In this document: positions 15,439 through 23,580 of the stretch, in pieces
How the letters are laid out: the number at the start of each line of letters is the position of its first letter
Position numbering within the stretch: position 1 is the stretch's first letter
NCBI GenBank assembly: GCA_015486895.1
Contig: WFQT01000241.1
Span: 1 to 30,135, forward strand
Direction of reading: 5' to 3'
Length of the DNA stretch: 30,135 nt
DNA from: Anaerolineae bacterium
GTDB taxonomy: Bacteria; Chloroflexota; Anaerolineae; JAADDB01
The notes under the pieces: model-generated
What the model saw: only the letters and a program-made list of their open reading frames with translations
Databases searched by the model: none
What the model was told of the DNA's origin: nothing
Program-made: the position numbers and the translations under genes

Positions 15439-16878
15439 TCAACTTCCGTTCAAGTGCGGTGCGGCGATCCGTTTGCCTGCCTGTAGAAGCCTATGCACCG
15501 TGGCTCCGTCGTGGGCCTCGGCATAGACGCGCAATATCGGCTCAGTGCCGGATGGGCGGATCAGCAGCCAACTGTCATCAGCCAGGATATACTTGACACC
15601 GTCGGTCGTTTTCACCTGCACTACCGGCTGTTGCGCCAAAGTTTGCGGTGGCTCCGCTGCCAGCGCCGACACTAACTCCGCCTTGGAAAAGCCGTCAGTC
15701 TTGTAATCATGGCGGCTATAGAAGAAAGGCCCCACATCCGCTTGCATGTCGTCCACCAGCTCTGCCAGCGGCTTGCCGTTAACGGCGACAATTTCCGCCA
15801 GCAATAACCCCATCAAAATGCCATCACCCTCAGGAATGTGTCCTTTGATGCTGATGCCACCCGATTCTTCGCCGCCGATCAAGATGTCATTGCTCAACAT
15901 CAGGTCGGCAATGTGATTGAAGCCCACCGGCGTTTCGTAACAAGCGATGCCATAACGATCAGCCAGCCGGTTAAGCATCATAGTAGTGGAAATCGTCTTG
16001 ACCACATCCCCGTGTTTGCGCCGTTGTTCCACCAGATAGCGTAGCAGCAAAGCCATAATGAGATGCGGAGTGACAAAAACGCCGTCGGCGGTCATGGCAC
16101 CGATACGGTCAGCATCTCCGTCGGTCGCCAGGCCCAAGTCCCACCCGCCTAATTGTAATTTCTCCTGCAACGGTGCCAGATAACGTTCGATAGGCTCCGG
16201 GTGCACGCCGTTAAAGCCGGGGTTCATTTCCTGGCGAATGCCCACTACGTCGCAGCCGCTGGTACGTAACAGGTTAGGGAGGTAAAAGCGCCCGGCGCCG
16301 TACATGGCGTCGCAAACAACCCGCAGCCCGCCATGGCCAATGGCGTCAAAGTCAACCAGAGTGCGCAGATGTTGCTGGTAGGCGGGGAACGGGTCGAAGC
16401 GCTCGATAATGCCAGATTCCAACGCTTGCCAATAATCCATGGCAGCTGGTTTTTCTCTGTTCCGCAGCGCTGCCGCCAAATAGAATTCTACCCGTTTATG
16501 CTGGGCCGGGCTAGCTGAACCGCCGTAAGCAGCTTTGAGCTTAATGCCATTGTAGCGGGGCGGATTATGGCTGGCCGTAATCATCACGCCGCCGGTAGCT
16601 TGCTTTTCCACCACAGCGAAGGAAACCACCGGTGTTGGCGCATCGCTTTTGGCCAAGTAGGTCTTGATGCCATTGGCTGCCAGCACTCGCGCCACTTCCC
16701 CAGCATAACGATCCGAGAGAAAACGGGTATCGAAACCCACTACCATCGTTGGCTGTTGTTCTGCGCCTGCCTCCTCCTGGACCCAGCGGGCAATGGCCTG
16801 AGCGACCAAACGCACGTTGGCGAAGGTGAATTCATCGCTGATAACGGCCCGCCAACCATCGGTGCCGAATTTAATCAT
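15439..16878 (-). CDS. Phosphoglucomutase/phosphomannomutase family protein
   Basis: Alpha-D-phosphohexomutase of 479 residues that moves phosphate between C1 and C6 of a hexose phosphate, feeding cell-wall or polysaccharide precursors. All four active-site regions are present: the FGTDGWRAVI start, phosphoserine Ser103 in GGVMITASHNPP, the metal loop DGDADRIG, the sugar loop GGEESGGIS and the phosphate loop RPSGTEPILRVYAEA. The choice between glucose and mannose cannot be made from these motifs. ATG at 16878 follows AAGGAG by seven bases and overlaps the epimerase stop by eight bases; the upstream frame to 16989 is rejected. Confidence 0.93.
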   Translation of the reverse strand: MIKFGTDGWRAVISDEFTFANVRLVAQAIARWVQEEAGAEQQPTMVVGFDTRFLSDRYAGEVARVLAANGIKTYLAKSDAPTPVVSFAVVEKQATGGVMITASHNPPRYNGIKLKAAYGGSASPAQHKRVEFYLAAALRNREKPAAMDYWQALESGIIERFDPFPAYQQHLRTLVDFDAIGHGGLRVVCDAMYGAGRFYLPNLLRTSGCDVVGIRQEMNPGFNGVHPEPIERYLAPLQEKLQLGGWDLGLATDGDADRIGAMTADGVFVTPHLIMALLLRYLVEQRRKHGDVVKTISTTMMLNRLADRYGIACYETPVGFNHIADLMLSNDILIGGEESGGISIKGHIPEGDGILMGLLLAEIVAVNGKPLAELVDDMQADVGPFFYSRHDYKTDGFSKAELVSALAAEPPQTLAQQPVVQVKTTDGVKYILADDSWLLIRPSGTEPILRVYAEAHDGATVHRLLQAGKRIAAPHLNGS

Positions 16879-17305
16879 CCACATTCTCCTTTGTTTTTTC
16901 TTTCCCCGGCCCGGGCGTCTCCTGCTGTAGTTCAATGAGCACGCCATGGGCGGAGCGGGGATGCACAAAAGCAACTTTGCCATGGGCACCCTCGCCGATT
17001 TCGCCGGTAATCTCTGCCCCTCCGGCCTGCAATTGTCGGATAGCAGCGGCGATGTTCTCTACTTCAAAACAGATATGATGCACACCTTCCCCGTGCTTCT
17101 CCAGGAAGCGCGCCACACCTGTTTCCGGATCTACCGGCTCTAATAGCTCTATGGTGCTTTCCCCCGCCGAAAGAAAGGCTGCTCGTACACCTTGTTCCGG
17201 CAGCCGCTGAATAGACATCACCTCCAAGTGCAACGCATCGCGGTAAAAGGCCAGCGCCGCCTCTAAGTCGGACACCACCACGGCCACATGGTCAATGCGT
17301 TTCAC
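16871..17305 (-). CDS. mce: Methylmalonyl-CoA epimerase
   Basis: Enzyme of 144 residues that interconverts the (S) and (R) forms of methylmalonyl-CoA, next to the B12-dependent mutase in propionate metabolism. It belongs to the glyoxalase/VOC fold: IDHVAVVVSDLEAALAFYRD at the start (metal ligand His), TIELLEPV, GEGVHHICFEVENI and the ending HGVLIELQQ. GTG start overlaps the thioesterase stop as GTGA, and its own stop overlaps the mutase-family sugar gene. The thioesterase-epimerase pair suggests acyl-CoA metabolism. The link to the B12 uptake locus about 5 kb away is biochemical, not an operon. Confidence 0.93.
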   Translation of the reverse strand: MKRIDHVAVVVSDLEAALAFYRDALHLEVMSIQRLPEQGVRAAFLSAGESTIELLEPVDPETGVARFLEKHGEGVHHICFEVENIAAAIRQLQAGGAEITGEIGEGAHGKVAFVHPRSAHGVLIELQQETPGPGKEKTKENVDD

Positions 17306-17808
17306 AGGTCAATCTCTTTTGGATCGTTTGGGGCCGGCACAACCCGCCATTCCTGCTCCTCGACATCAAAATCAGATATCTTCTCTAAAGGCAGCTTAAC
17401 GTACTTTCCATGACCTTCCGCGGCTACGCTGCCATCGGGGAGAACAATTTCACCAGTTCCTTCAAAAAAGAGCTTACTGTCCCGGGTAATGCGCCCGGTG
17501 ACCCACAATGTGGCATTGAGAGGAATCGGCTTGCGGTAGCGAATGTTGAAGGAGGTCGTGACGCCCCATACTTCCTCGCCATATTTAACCATGATTGCCC
17601 TGCCGATGGTCTCATCTAAAATGGCAGTGGCAACGCCGCCGTGCAGCCGGCCGGGATAACCTTGATGTACTTCGCCAGGACGGAATTGCCCTACCAACTC
17701 GCCGTTGTCCAACTCATAAAAATAAGCTCGCAACCCGGCAACGTTCTTTAGACCGCAGACAAAACACATTTTCGAATTGGGCTGTTTGCCCATCACATGC
17801 AAATGCAA
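17302..17808 (-). CDS. PaaI-type hotdog thioesterase
   Basis: Hotdog-fold acyl-CoA thioesterase-like protein of about 168 residues. It has MCFVCGLKNVAGL at the N terminus, the active-site region GRLHGGVATAILDETIGRA, and RYRKPIPLNATLWVTGRI. A long acidic C-terminal tail follows. Its likely job is to release free acids from CoA esters; the substrate is unknown. The start is uncertain: AGGAG stands seven bases before a TTG at 17808 (MHLHVMGKQPNS), whereas the ATG at 17793 (MGKQPNSKMCF) lies 22 bases away. I favour the TTG on spacing. It is first in an overlapping three-gene run with epimerase and phosphohexomutase. Confidence 0.85.
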   Translation of the reverse strand: MHLHVMGKQPNSKMCFVCGLKNVAGLRAYFYELDNGELVGQFRPGEVHQGYPGRLHGGVATAILDETIGRAIMVKYGEEVWGVTTSFNIRYRKPIPLNATLWVTGRITRDSKLFFEGTGEIVLPDGSVAAEGHGKYVKLPLEKISDFDVEEQEWRVVPAPNDPKEIDL

Positions 17809-17817
17809 GCAACATCT

Positions 17818-17843
17818 CCTAACCTGGCCAAGCCAGAACCAAA
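17818..17843. repeat. Dispersed 26-base repeat, copy 1
   Basis: CCTAACCTGG followed by AGCCAGA and CCAAA, matched with three mismatches at 28992-29017 about 11 kb away. This copy contains the CTCCT complement that provides the ribosome site of the thioesterase gene. Both lie at gene edges. Nature unknown. Confidence 0.5.
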
Positions 17844-18271
17844 GAGCCAAACGCAAAGATCCGGTGCCAGACTCGCCCATCCCCGACGATGAAGATAACA
17901 CTTTACTATCGGCTCTCGTAATAACTAAGCACCTTTATTTTACCACAGGTTGGCGAAGGAAGTTCAATTCTACAGAGCGATAGAACAGGCAACAGAAACC
18001 GATTCCAAAAATGCCGTGGCCAACAAGAGCAGAAAATGGCACGCAGATCACGACAAATTCCGCGGTTTTGGATCTCTTCCCCGTCCCTTGCAGCGCTTGG
18101 GCTCTCCTCTTTTGTTAAGAGGCAGAAAACGTAGGTGCCGGACGCAAATGTCCTCTGGGGTGAAATGACAATTTGGGTGGGACCGGCGACCGATCGGCCA
18201 CAGGCCTACAGCCCCAGTTCTAATCGGCTACACATGAGGTTAAGTGGCTACCTGTGCGGCAATCAGATCCT
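17844..18271. other. Gene-free stretch of 428 bases
   Basis: No reading frame here looks real. ACGCAGATCACGACAAATT with GGAATTT-like flanks around 18035-18070 may be a decayed member of the CACAGATT repeat family. The part after about 18160 has a different texture, with many GGC and CGGC words lost, and runs into the second thioesterase. No promoter or terminator could be defended. Confidence 0.4.
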
Positions 18272-18679
18272 TCAGCTAAGTGCTGTAATCGTTCCTTGGC
18301 CTACTGCGCACCGACGTTCTTTTGCCCCTTTGACTGAAAATACTTCGCATCGGCAGACTGCTATCCGTTCCCCTGAACCTTCCACCGTCGCAATTGCCAT
18401 TAGCCTCTCGCCGCGCGCAGGGCGAATGTAGTTCACCTTGAACTCTACAGTGACGACGTTCTCGCCTAATACAGATCCGCCGGCAAACGTGATAGCATTG
18501 TCGATGAGGTAGCTGATCACACCGCCGTGTACGAATCCGTGTTGTTGGAGAAACTCCGGACGCACTGCAAGCGCCAGAACTGCGCGCCCCGGCTCAAAAG
18601 ATACGAGCTCTGTTCCGAGATACATACTGAAAGGCTGCTGCTCAAGTATCGACTTTCCGACTTTTAGGGTGTCTGTCAT
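18272..18679 (-). CDS. PaaI-family hotdog thioesterase (second)
   Basis: Hotdog-fold thioesterase-like protein of 135 residues, not closely similar to the one at 17302-17808. Key parts are the QHGFVHGGVISYLIDNAITFAG active-site helix with its HGG turn, the VEFKVNYIRPARGERL strand and a final strand VFSVKG. It should hydrolyse an acyl-CoA or aromatic acyl-CoA. The ATG at 18679 gives MTDTLKVGKS with GGAG 12 bases upstream; another ATG at 18697 is possible, and no strong ribosome site decides. It has richer use of ATC, CTC and GTC codons than its neighbours and is surrounded by gaps of 400 and 180 bases, so it may have been acquired separately. Confidence 0.82.
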   Translation of the reverse strand: MTDTLKVGKSILEQQPFSMYLGTELVSFEPGRAVLALAVRPEFLQQHGFVHGGVISYLIDNAITFAGGSVLGENVVTVEFKVNYIRPARGERLMAIATVEGSGERIAVCRCEVFSVKGAKERRCAVGQGTITALS

Positions 18680-18857
18680 CGCTTTTGCTCGCTCCATTGT
18701 TGTATTGTTGTCACTTTCGCTTTTACTACGCTGTCCCGGCTTGAACGGACGGCCAGGAGCTAAACCGAGTCTCGGGGACAATACCTGGTCTGCCAATATT
18801 CCTCAACCGGCTGCCAACTTGTGCTGGGCCGGCAAACTGCGCCATTCTGCTAAAGCA

Positions 18858-19937
18858 CTATAGCACTGCTGCTATTGCAGCTACGACATCCCCGGCCGGC
18901 GGATCAGTGACGATAAGCGGTTCTCCTGGCCGACGAAGCAACACGAAGCGCCAGTGGCTACCATGTCGTTTCTTGTCATGCGCCATGGCCGCGTAAACCG
19001 CCTCGGCGGAGGGAATAGCCAACGACGGCAGCTCGTCTTTCCAGCGCCGGGGCAAGCGATATTGCCCTAAAAGGGCATCCACCAGCTTGACCAGCGACAG
19101 ATCGGCCAGCCCAAGGCGAACGGAAAGATGGGCCATGGATAGAAGCCCCAGGCCAACACCTAAGCCATGGCGCAGCCGGTAGCCGCTAACCTGTTCCAAA
19201 GCATGACCAAAAGTGTGCCCCAAGTTCAACCACGATCGCTTTCCCTGCTCAAAAGGGTCTTCAGCCACGATGTCCACTTTTACCTGCACTGCACAGGCGA
19301 TGAGTGTTGCCAAATCCAAAGGGCTGGTCGCCCGCAACAGAGTTAGCAAATCTCGCCCCACTAACAAAGCATGCTTGATCACTTCAGCCATGCCAGAACG
19401 GAATTCCACGTCCGGCAGCGTTTGCAACAGGTCTGGGTCCATGATGACAATTTCAGGGAACTTGAAAGCACCAACCAAGTTCTTCCCCTGGGGCAAATCT
19501 ACACCTGTCTTCCCACCAACGCTGGCATCCACCATAGCCAGCAAGGTGGTGGGCAGGGGCAAAAAGGCAATACCACGCAGAAAAGTGGCCGCGACGAAGC
19601 CGGCTATATCACCTACCACACCGCCGCCCAAAGCTACTACACCTCCTTTGCGATCTAAACCGGCTTGCAGGAAGCCGTCGTAAAGAGCGCGCACTGTATT
19701 CAGACGCTTGTACTCTTCACCGTCCGCTACTTGTAGCAAGTTGGCCGTCAAATTAGCAGCGCTTAAGCTTTGTAACACGCAGTCGGCATATAGTGGCGCT
19801 ACTGTCTCGTTGCTAATGACAACCACCTGACCGGAAGGCACATAGGGTGAGATGAGCTTTCCAGTCTCTTGCAATAGGCCGGCGCCAATGAGGATTCTGT
19901 AACCGCCTTGGGGGGTGGGGACAAAGATATCGTTCAC
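18858..19937 (-). CDS. aroB: 3-dehydroquinate synthase
   Basis: Second enzyme of the shikimate pathway, making 3-dehydroquinate from DAHP with NAD and a divalent metal. The 359-residue protein contains GGGVVGDIAGFVAATFLRGI, LPTTLLAMVDASVGGKTGVD, KNLVGAFKFPE and the metal-ligand block LNLGHTFGHALE. The GTG at 19937 overlaps the aroK stop as GTGA and has GGAGG ten bases before it; the longer frame to 20114 lies inside aroK and is rejected. The aroK-aroB order is common in bacteria, and together they act in one pathway. Confidence 0.95.
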   Translation of the reverse strand: MNDIFVPTPQGGYRILIGAGLLQETGKLISPYVPSGQVVVISNETVAPLYADCVLQSLSAANLTANLLQVADGEEYKRLNTVRALYDGFLQAGLDRKGGVVALGGGVVGDIAGFVAATFLRGIAFLPLPTTLLAMVDASVGGKTGVDLPQGKNLVGAFKFPEIVIMDPDLLQTLPDVEFRSGMAEVIKHALLVGRDLLTLLRATSPLDLATLIACAVQVKVDIVAEDPFEQGKRSWLNLGHTFGHALEQVSGYRLRHGLGVGLGLLSMAHLSVRLGLADLSLVKLVDALLGQYRLPRRWKDELPSLAIPSAEAVYAAMAHDKKRHGSHWRFVLLRRPGEPLIVTDPPAGDVVAAIAAVL

Positions 19938-20497
19938 AATAGATGTTCCTCCAAGCAGTGTTCTCGTTGCCAGGCCGGTAGAGCTGTTTTCCAAATATCT
20001 AAAATACGCTGCACCACAATGTCGATCTGACCAATTGTCGTGTCCACATGATAAGGAAATCCCTGGTAAGCTACACGTCGTTGTTCCAATAGCCTGGTCA
20101 CTTCTTGCCGCCAATCGGGCCGGGCTAACAATGGCCGGCTCTCATCCTCGGCTAACAAGGCCAGTAGTTGTTCCCTCTCCGTCCAAAGACAGATGATAAC
20201 ACCTCCCTGGGCCATCAGCGTTTGATTCTCTTCTGGCAACAGCATGCCACCTCCAGTGGCAATGACCAACCCTGCCGGACGGGTAAATTCCCGGCAGAGC
20301 TGGCGCTCCATCTGACGGAAGTATACTTCGCCGGATTCGGCAAAAATCTCCGGGATAGTGCGCCCTTCTCGTTCCTCAATGAGATAGTCCGTGTCCACAA
20401 AAGGACGGCCCATTGCCACAGCCACAAAGCGACCGAAAGAACTCTTGCCGGTGCCCATGAAGCCGGTCAAAACTAAATTTGCCTCACATTCCATCAT
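19934..20497 (-). CDS. aroK: Shikimate kinase
   Basis: Phosphorylates shikimate with ATP. The 187-residue protein has Walker A GFMGTGKSS (12-20), the shikimate-binding DTDYLIEE and FRQMERQLCRE regions, ATGGGMLL, and the lid arginine in SRPLLARP. It starts at the first of two ATGs, overlapping the methyltransferase gene by 14 bases, with AAAAGAGAAG upstream; starting at the second ATG would remove one residue. It is joined to aroB by a GTGA overlap. Confidence 0.95.
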   Translation of the reverse strand: MMECEANLVLTGFMGTGKSSFGRFVAVAMGRPFVDTDYLIEEREGRTIPEIFAESGEVYFRQMERQLCREFTRPAGLVIATGGGMLLPEENQTLMAQGGVIICLWTEREQLLALLAEDESRPLLARPDWRQEVTRLLEQRRVAYQGFPYHVDTTIGQIDIVVQRILDIWKTALPAWQREHCLEEHLL

Positions 20498-21377
20498 CTT
20501 CTCTTTTCAAGAGGTAAACAGTCCACTCATCGGCGTCGTAGAGTTCCAGGCCATTCCAGGCAGGATAGCAAGAAATGACCTGCCAGCCGTTCTTTTCCGC
20601 CAGTGATCCCAACCGCTCCGGCGTGTACATCTGGTCGCTCAGCCGGTATTCCCGCATAGAGCCCGTTTCCAAGTTGATAACGAAAAATCGTTCGGCGGCA
20701 ATTTCCATTTCGGCATCCCAGGAGCGCTCTCCAAAGTGGAGAAAAGGAAACTCACCCCAGAGGCCGCCTTCGTCGCTATACCACCAACTGCTGTGGGGCG
20801 TGCGGTCGATATGGTCGGGGCTCAGCAATTCCAGCAAAAGGAGGCCGCTGGGCCGCACCAACGCCGCCAAGCGACGCAACAGCGCGCCCGCTTCTACCAA
20901 AGGCAGCACGGCAAATTGCCCATAAAGGATCATAGCGGCATCGAAACCCATCGCCAAGCATAAATGACGCGCGTCAGCCTGAATGAAACGGATAGGAACG
21001 TGAGCAGCGGCTGCTATGCGGTGGGCATAAGCGACATTGGCCGGGCTGATGTCCACGCCAACCACATTCAGCCCCCGTTGGGCTAACGGCACGACATACA
21101 GCCCCGGCCCACAGGTCAGGTCCAGAAGATGTTGGCCGGGAGCTAATGCCAACCATTGCCAGATGCGGGGAATCTGCCAGGCAATTTCCTCTTTGTTACG
21201 ACTGGCGGCACCGTGCCCCTGTTCCAAATGTTCCGCTAACATCCGACGGCTAAAATCCGGTTCTTGCCAGGGGAAATTGCCTCCGTCGACCCATGGCTCT
21301 GGCGGTTGCGGGCGGGTGTATAGTTGCCAGAGTGCTCGGTAGAAACGATGGCCAAGGAAGCGTTCTCGTTGGCTCAA
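20484..21377 (-). CDS. SAM-dependent class I methyltransferase
   Basis: Cytoplasmic methyltransferase of 297 residues with a Rossmann core. Motif I is LLDLTCGPGLYVVPLAQRGLNVVGVDIS (from about residue 84), then an ADARHL acidic residue and LRRLAALVRPSGLLLLELL as the post-II helix and strand. A C-terminal part rich in Trp and acidic residues probably binds the acceptor, which is unknown. The TTG start overlaps the phosphoesterase stop (TTGA), with GGAG eight bases before it, and no later ATG leaves the domain intact. Its place between phosphoesterase and aroK gives no clear functional clue. Confidence 0.88.
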   Translation of the reverse strand: MSQRERFLGHRFYRALWQLYTRPQPPEPWVDGGNFPWQEPDFSRRMLAEHLEQGHGAASRNKEEIAWQIPRIWQWLALAPGQHLLDLTCGPGLYVVPLAQRGLNVVGVDISPANVAYAHRIAAAAHVPIRFIQADARHLCLAMGFDAAMILYGQFAVLPLVEAGALLRRLAALVRPSGLLLLELLSPDHIDRTPHSSWWYSDEGGLWGEFPFLHFGERSWDAEMEIAAERFFVINLETGSMREYRLSDQMYTPERLGSLAEKNGWQVISCYPAWNGLELYDADEWTVYLLKREDDGM

Positions 21378-22267
21378 GCCGCAGTCTCCGCACTTGTACG
21401 CGTCAAGGTGATAAAAGTGACTTCCGGCCGGCAGTTGATCCGCACTGCCGGGGCGATCATCCCCAAACCGCGATTGGTATACAGATAACCTTTGCCGACC
21501 TGATAAAGGCCAGCAGGGTATTTCCGCCCCAGGTAAGGCAGGAGCGGCGGCCCAATCAAAGGCAAGCGCACCTGCCCGCCGTGGCTGTGGCCGGAGAGCT
21601 GCAAAGCAATGTCTTGTTCCAACGCGATATCGGCGAAGTCCGGCTCATGCACCAGCAAGATTTTCACGGCATCTTCAGGTACGCCACGCAATGTTCGCCC
21701 TAAATCATCGGCGCCGACGTAAGCATCGTCAACGCCCAATAACCACAAGCGCTTGCCATCTTTCTCGATGAAAGTGTGCTCGTTGCGCAACACGCTGATC
21801 CCCGCAGCGGTGACCATGGTTTGCACTCGTTGGGGATGATTCCAGTGATCATGGTTGCCTAAAACGCTGTAAACGCCCAATGGAGCGCTTAACGCTGACA
21901 GCACTGCCTCCACTTCGCTAGTCAACTGACTATCCCGGGAAATGAAATCGCCGGTGATGAAGATCACGTCCGGTTTATTTTGCATAACCCAGCGTAATGT
22001 ACGGTAGATGTAGTCGCTACTTACCAGGGGGCCTACATGCAGGTCGCTGATGTGCGCCACCATTATGCCGACGAATGGATCTGGCAGCCGAGGCAAAGGC
22101 AATACCAGCCGCACCGTTTCTACCCACTGTGGCTCCAGGTAACGGGCATAAGAAGCGCCACCACTGCTGGCTAAAAAGAGTGCTACCAGATAGCGTAATC
22201 CTTTTGCCATGAAAATCCTACGGCTCATTTTTTGTTCCAACCAATGTGTATTTTGATAGTCCGGCAA
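21374..22267 (-). CDS. Metallophosphoesterase, YkuE/YaeI-like
   Basis: Calcineurin-type phosphoesterase of 297 residues with all metal-binding blocks: HISDLHVGP, FITGDFISRD, VLGNHDHWNHP, LVHEPDF and SGHSHGGQVRLP. An N-terminal hydrophobic stretch preceded by basic residues (SRRIFMAKGLRYLVALFLAS) suggests Tat-like or membrane targeting with the enzyme outside. Related YkuE/YaeI proteins act on UDP-glucosamine-type lipids or are uncharacterised. The TTG start at 22267 has AGGAGG seven bases upstream; an ATG at 22228 is a weaker choice. It follows the lipoprotein gene by 23 bases, so the two are probably cotranscribed. Confidence 0.9.
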   Translation of the reverse strand: MPDYQNTHWLEQKMSRRIFMAKGLRYLVALFLASSGGASYARYLEPQWVETVRLVLPLPRLPDPFVGIMVAHISDLHVGPLVSSDYIYRTLRWVMQNKPDVIFITGDFISRDSQLTSEVEAVLSALSAPLGVYSVLGNHDHWNHPQRVQTMVTAAGISVLRNEHTFIEKDGKRLWLLGVDDAYVGADDLGRTLRGVPEDAVKILLVHEPDFADIALEQDIALQLSGHSHGGQVRLPLIGPPLLPYLGRKYPAGLYQVGKGYLYTNRGLGMIAPAVRINCRPEVTFITLTRTSAETAA

Positions 22268-22290
22268 CCATTATCCTCCTGCCAGTGGTG

Positions 22291-22962
22291 TTACGGCGTT
22301 CCTACAGCAGCGATCCCGGCCAGTTGCAAGCTATTCGGGGTAAAGTAAATGACCCGCAGCGTGATATTCAAGTTGACATTGGGAGCCAAATGTCCACTCC
22401 AAGTGATGGAGTCGGCAATGTTTCGGTAAGGATAATCGCTAACACCGCTCAGCTTGGCGCCATTTTCCTCTTTTCCTACATAGCCGATGGTCGTGCCGGG
22501 GATGGTTTTCCCCGACTTGACGGTATAGTGTACCGGCACGCTGTAGGCGAGTGGCCATTTCCCCGGCAGTGCAGCCGGTTCCGGGTGTACCCCACGCACC
22601 ATCATATTGACAGTGCCCCCTAAATAGGCCACGCTTTCATCAAACCAGATGAGGCGCAGGGATAAATCGCCCTCCAGATTACTGTTAAACTTACCATGCC
22701 AGGTAAGGGAATCTCCCTTGAGCTTCTCGGCTGAAAATTCGCCGATTTGAAAGTGAGCCTTGTCACCATTGATGCCAATGTATTTGACATTGGTTCCAGG
22801 CAAGGACTCACCGGCTTTAACGTGCAGCTCTACCGGCCCGCTATAGTTCAATGCGTCCGCCGGCAATTTGTTTCTGCCGCAGCCGGCCAGCAGCGCCGGC
22901 AAGAACATGAACAGCACCAAGAGTAAGAAAATATACGACATATTCCAGCGTTTATGCAACAT
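22291..22962 (-). CDS. Lipoprotein with internal duplication
   Basis: Protein of 223 residues that I cannot place in a named family. It has a lipoprotein signal with the lipobox LLAGC (Cys about 28). Two repeats of about 80 residues follow. Each begins PVxxxVKxGxxxPGTxxxYxG, continues with xDSxTWxGxxxxNxxxxLxLRxIxF, and ends xxxLxGxxxxxxxG. The repeats look like beta-sandwich units. It is therefore probably an extracellular binding or structural protein. The gene follows a TTGACA promoter and a folded leader, and precedes the phosphoesterase. The ATG is preceded by AAGGATAGAAAG. Confidence 0.75.
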   Translation of the reverse strand: MLHKRWNMSYIFLLLVLFMFLPALLAGCGRNKLPADALNYSGPVELHVKAGESLPGTNVKYIGINGDKAHFQIGEFSAEKLKGDSLTWHGKFNSNLEGDLSLRLIWFDESVAYLGGTVNMMVRGVHPEPAALPGKWPLAYSVPVHYTVKSGKTIPGTTIGYVGKEENGAKLSGVSDYPYRNIADSITWSGHLAPNVNLNITLRVIYFTPNSLQLAGIAAVGTP

Positions 22963-23000
22963 CTTTCTATCCTTTCCACCACAGCTCTTAAGAACAGGTT

Positions 23001-23061
23001 GGCTCCTTGCCTCAAGGCGAGCACGCCGGAAGCTTGTTTAGCTTCGCCTTACCAGGTAGCC
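23001..23061 (-). ncRNA. Candidate structured leader RNA
   Basis: On the minus strand an outer stem GGCTaCC/GGAGCC encloses a 7-bp stem AAGGCGA/TCGCCTT. That stem in turn encloses a small hairpin AGCT-AAACA-AGCT and a CCGGCGTGC joining segment. It sits in the 117-base untranslated leader between a good promoter and the lipoprotein start. It matches no riboswitch class I recognise. It may regulate the gene, or just be a stable leader. Confidence 0.35.
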
Positions 23062-23085
23062 TAATCTTGTTGCCATGCTGATTCA

Positions 23086-23114
23086 AGCATAATAAAAGAT
23101 GTGCACTCTGTCAA
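23086..23114 (-). promoter_or_regulatory. Promoter of the lipoprotein gene
   Basis: TTGACA (23114-23109) and TATGCT (23091-23086) are 17 bases apart on the minus strand. A perfect -35 and optimal spacing outweigh the weaker -10. Transcription would start near 23079 and yield a leader of about 117 bases. Confidence 0.55.
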
Positions 23115-23508
23115 ACATTGTCCTCTGGGCTCCAATGCCTTTCCAGAATGACATAAGATGGGACAACATCCCGTCTCTGCTCCGCCATGCTAATGCCGGC
23201 ACCAGGCAGGATGACATCTTTGACGCATCTCCCCGGCCACAGGTAGCCTCTTTTATTACCTTCTTGACCGTTTTGTCACGCCGTGTACTTCTCTTTTTCA
23301 TCTGTTATTCACCATTTCTGCCTATACTAATGTTTGCGGCCGCATAACATGTTCCCTGGAGCCTGACCAGTCTCAGCTCCCTGCCTATGAGCCGCAAAAA
23401 GGGTATTCTAAGGGTAGCCGAAAGCAGTGCCTTCAGCTATCCATTGGCAGCCCCCTGGATTTGCCTCGAAACCGCAAAAAGGAGGTTCTTTGCATCATGT
23501 TACAGCCA

Positions 23509-23517
23509 TGGTATAAT
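23509..23517 (+). promoter_or_regulatory. Extended -10 promoter of the response regulator
   Basis: TGGTATAAT is a perfect extended -10 element 63 bases before the ATG of the regulator gene. The -35 region is poor (TTGCAT, 16 bases upstream), which extended -10 promoters tolerate. Confidence 0.5.
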
Positions 23518-23580
23518 GCGCTGGTCAAGAAGCCATCTGTCCAAACGCGGACAAAAGCAAACAAAGAAAACGAGGGAAAC

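Larger units (their letters stand above)
22963..23580. other. Divergent regulatory region, 618 bases
   Basis: No gene is credible here. The left part holds the leader and promoter of the lipoprotein gene (minus strand). The right part holds the promoter of the response regulator (plus strand). At 23412-23442 GGGTAGC pairs with GCTATCC around a small inner hairpin, and the ATCCA of its right arm can instead pair with TGGAT at 23456-23460. Two GCAAAAAGG words (23393 and 23475 regions) flank this stretch. Confidence 0.5.

Noticed and set aside
17950..18168. 72-residue ORF in the thioesterase gap
   Set aside because: Basic, low-quality sequence with no ribosome site and partly made of a decayed repeat.
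23387..23580. Cyclic-di-GMP (GEMM) riboswitch before the orphan regulator
   Set aside because: GAAA and GCAAAA words recall it, but the conserved paired core and the GGG(A)CGCAAAG element are missing.
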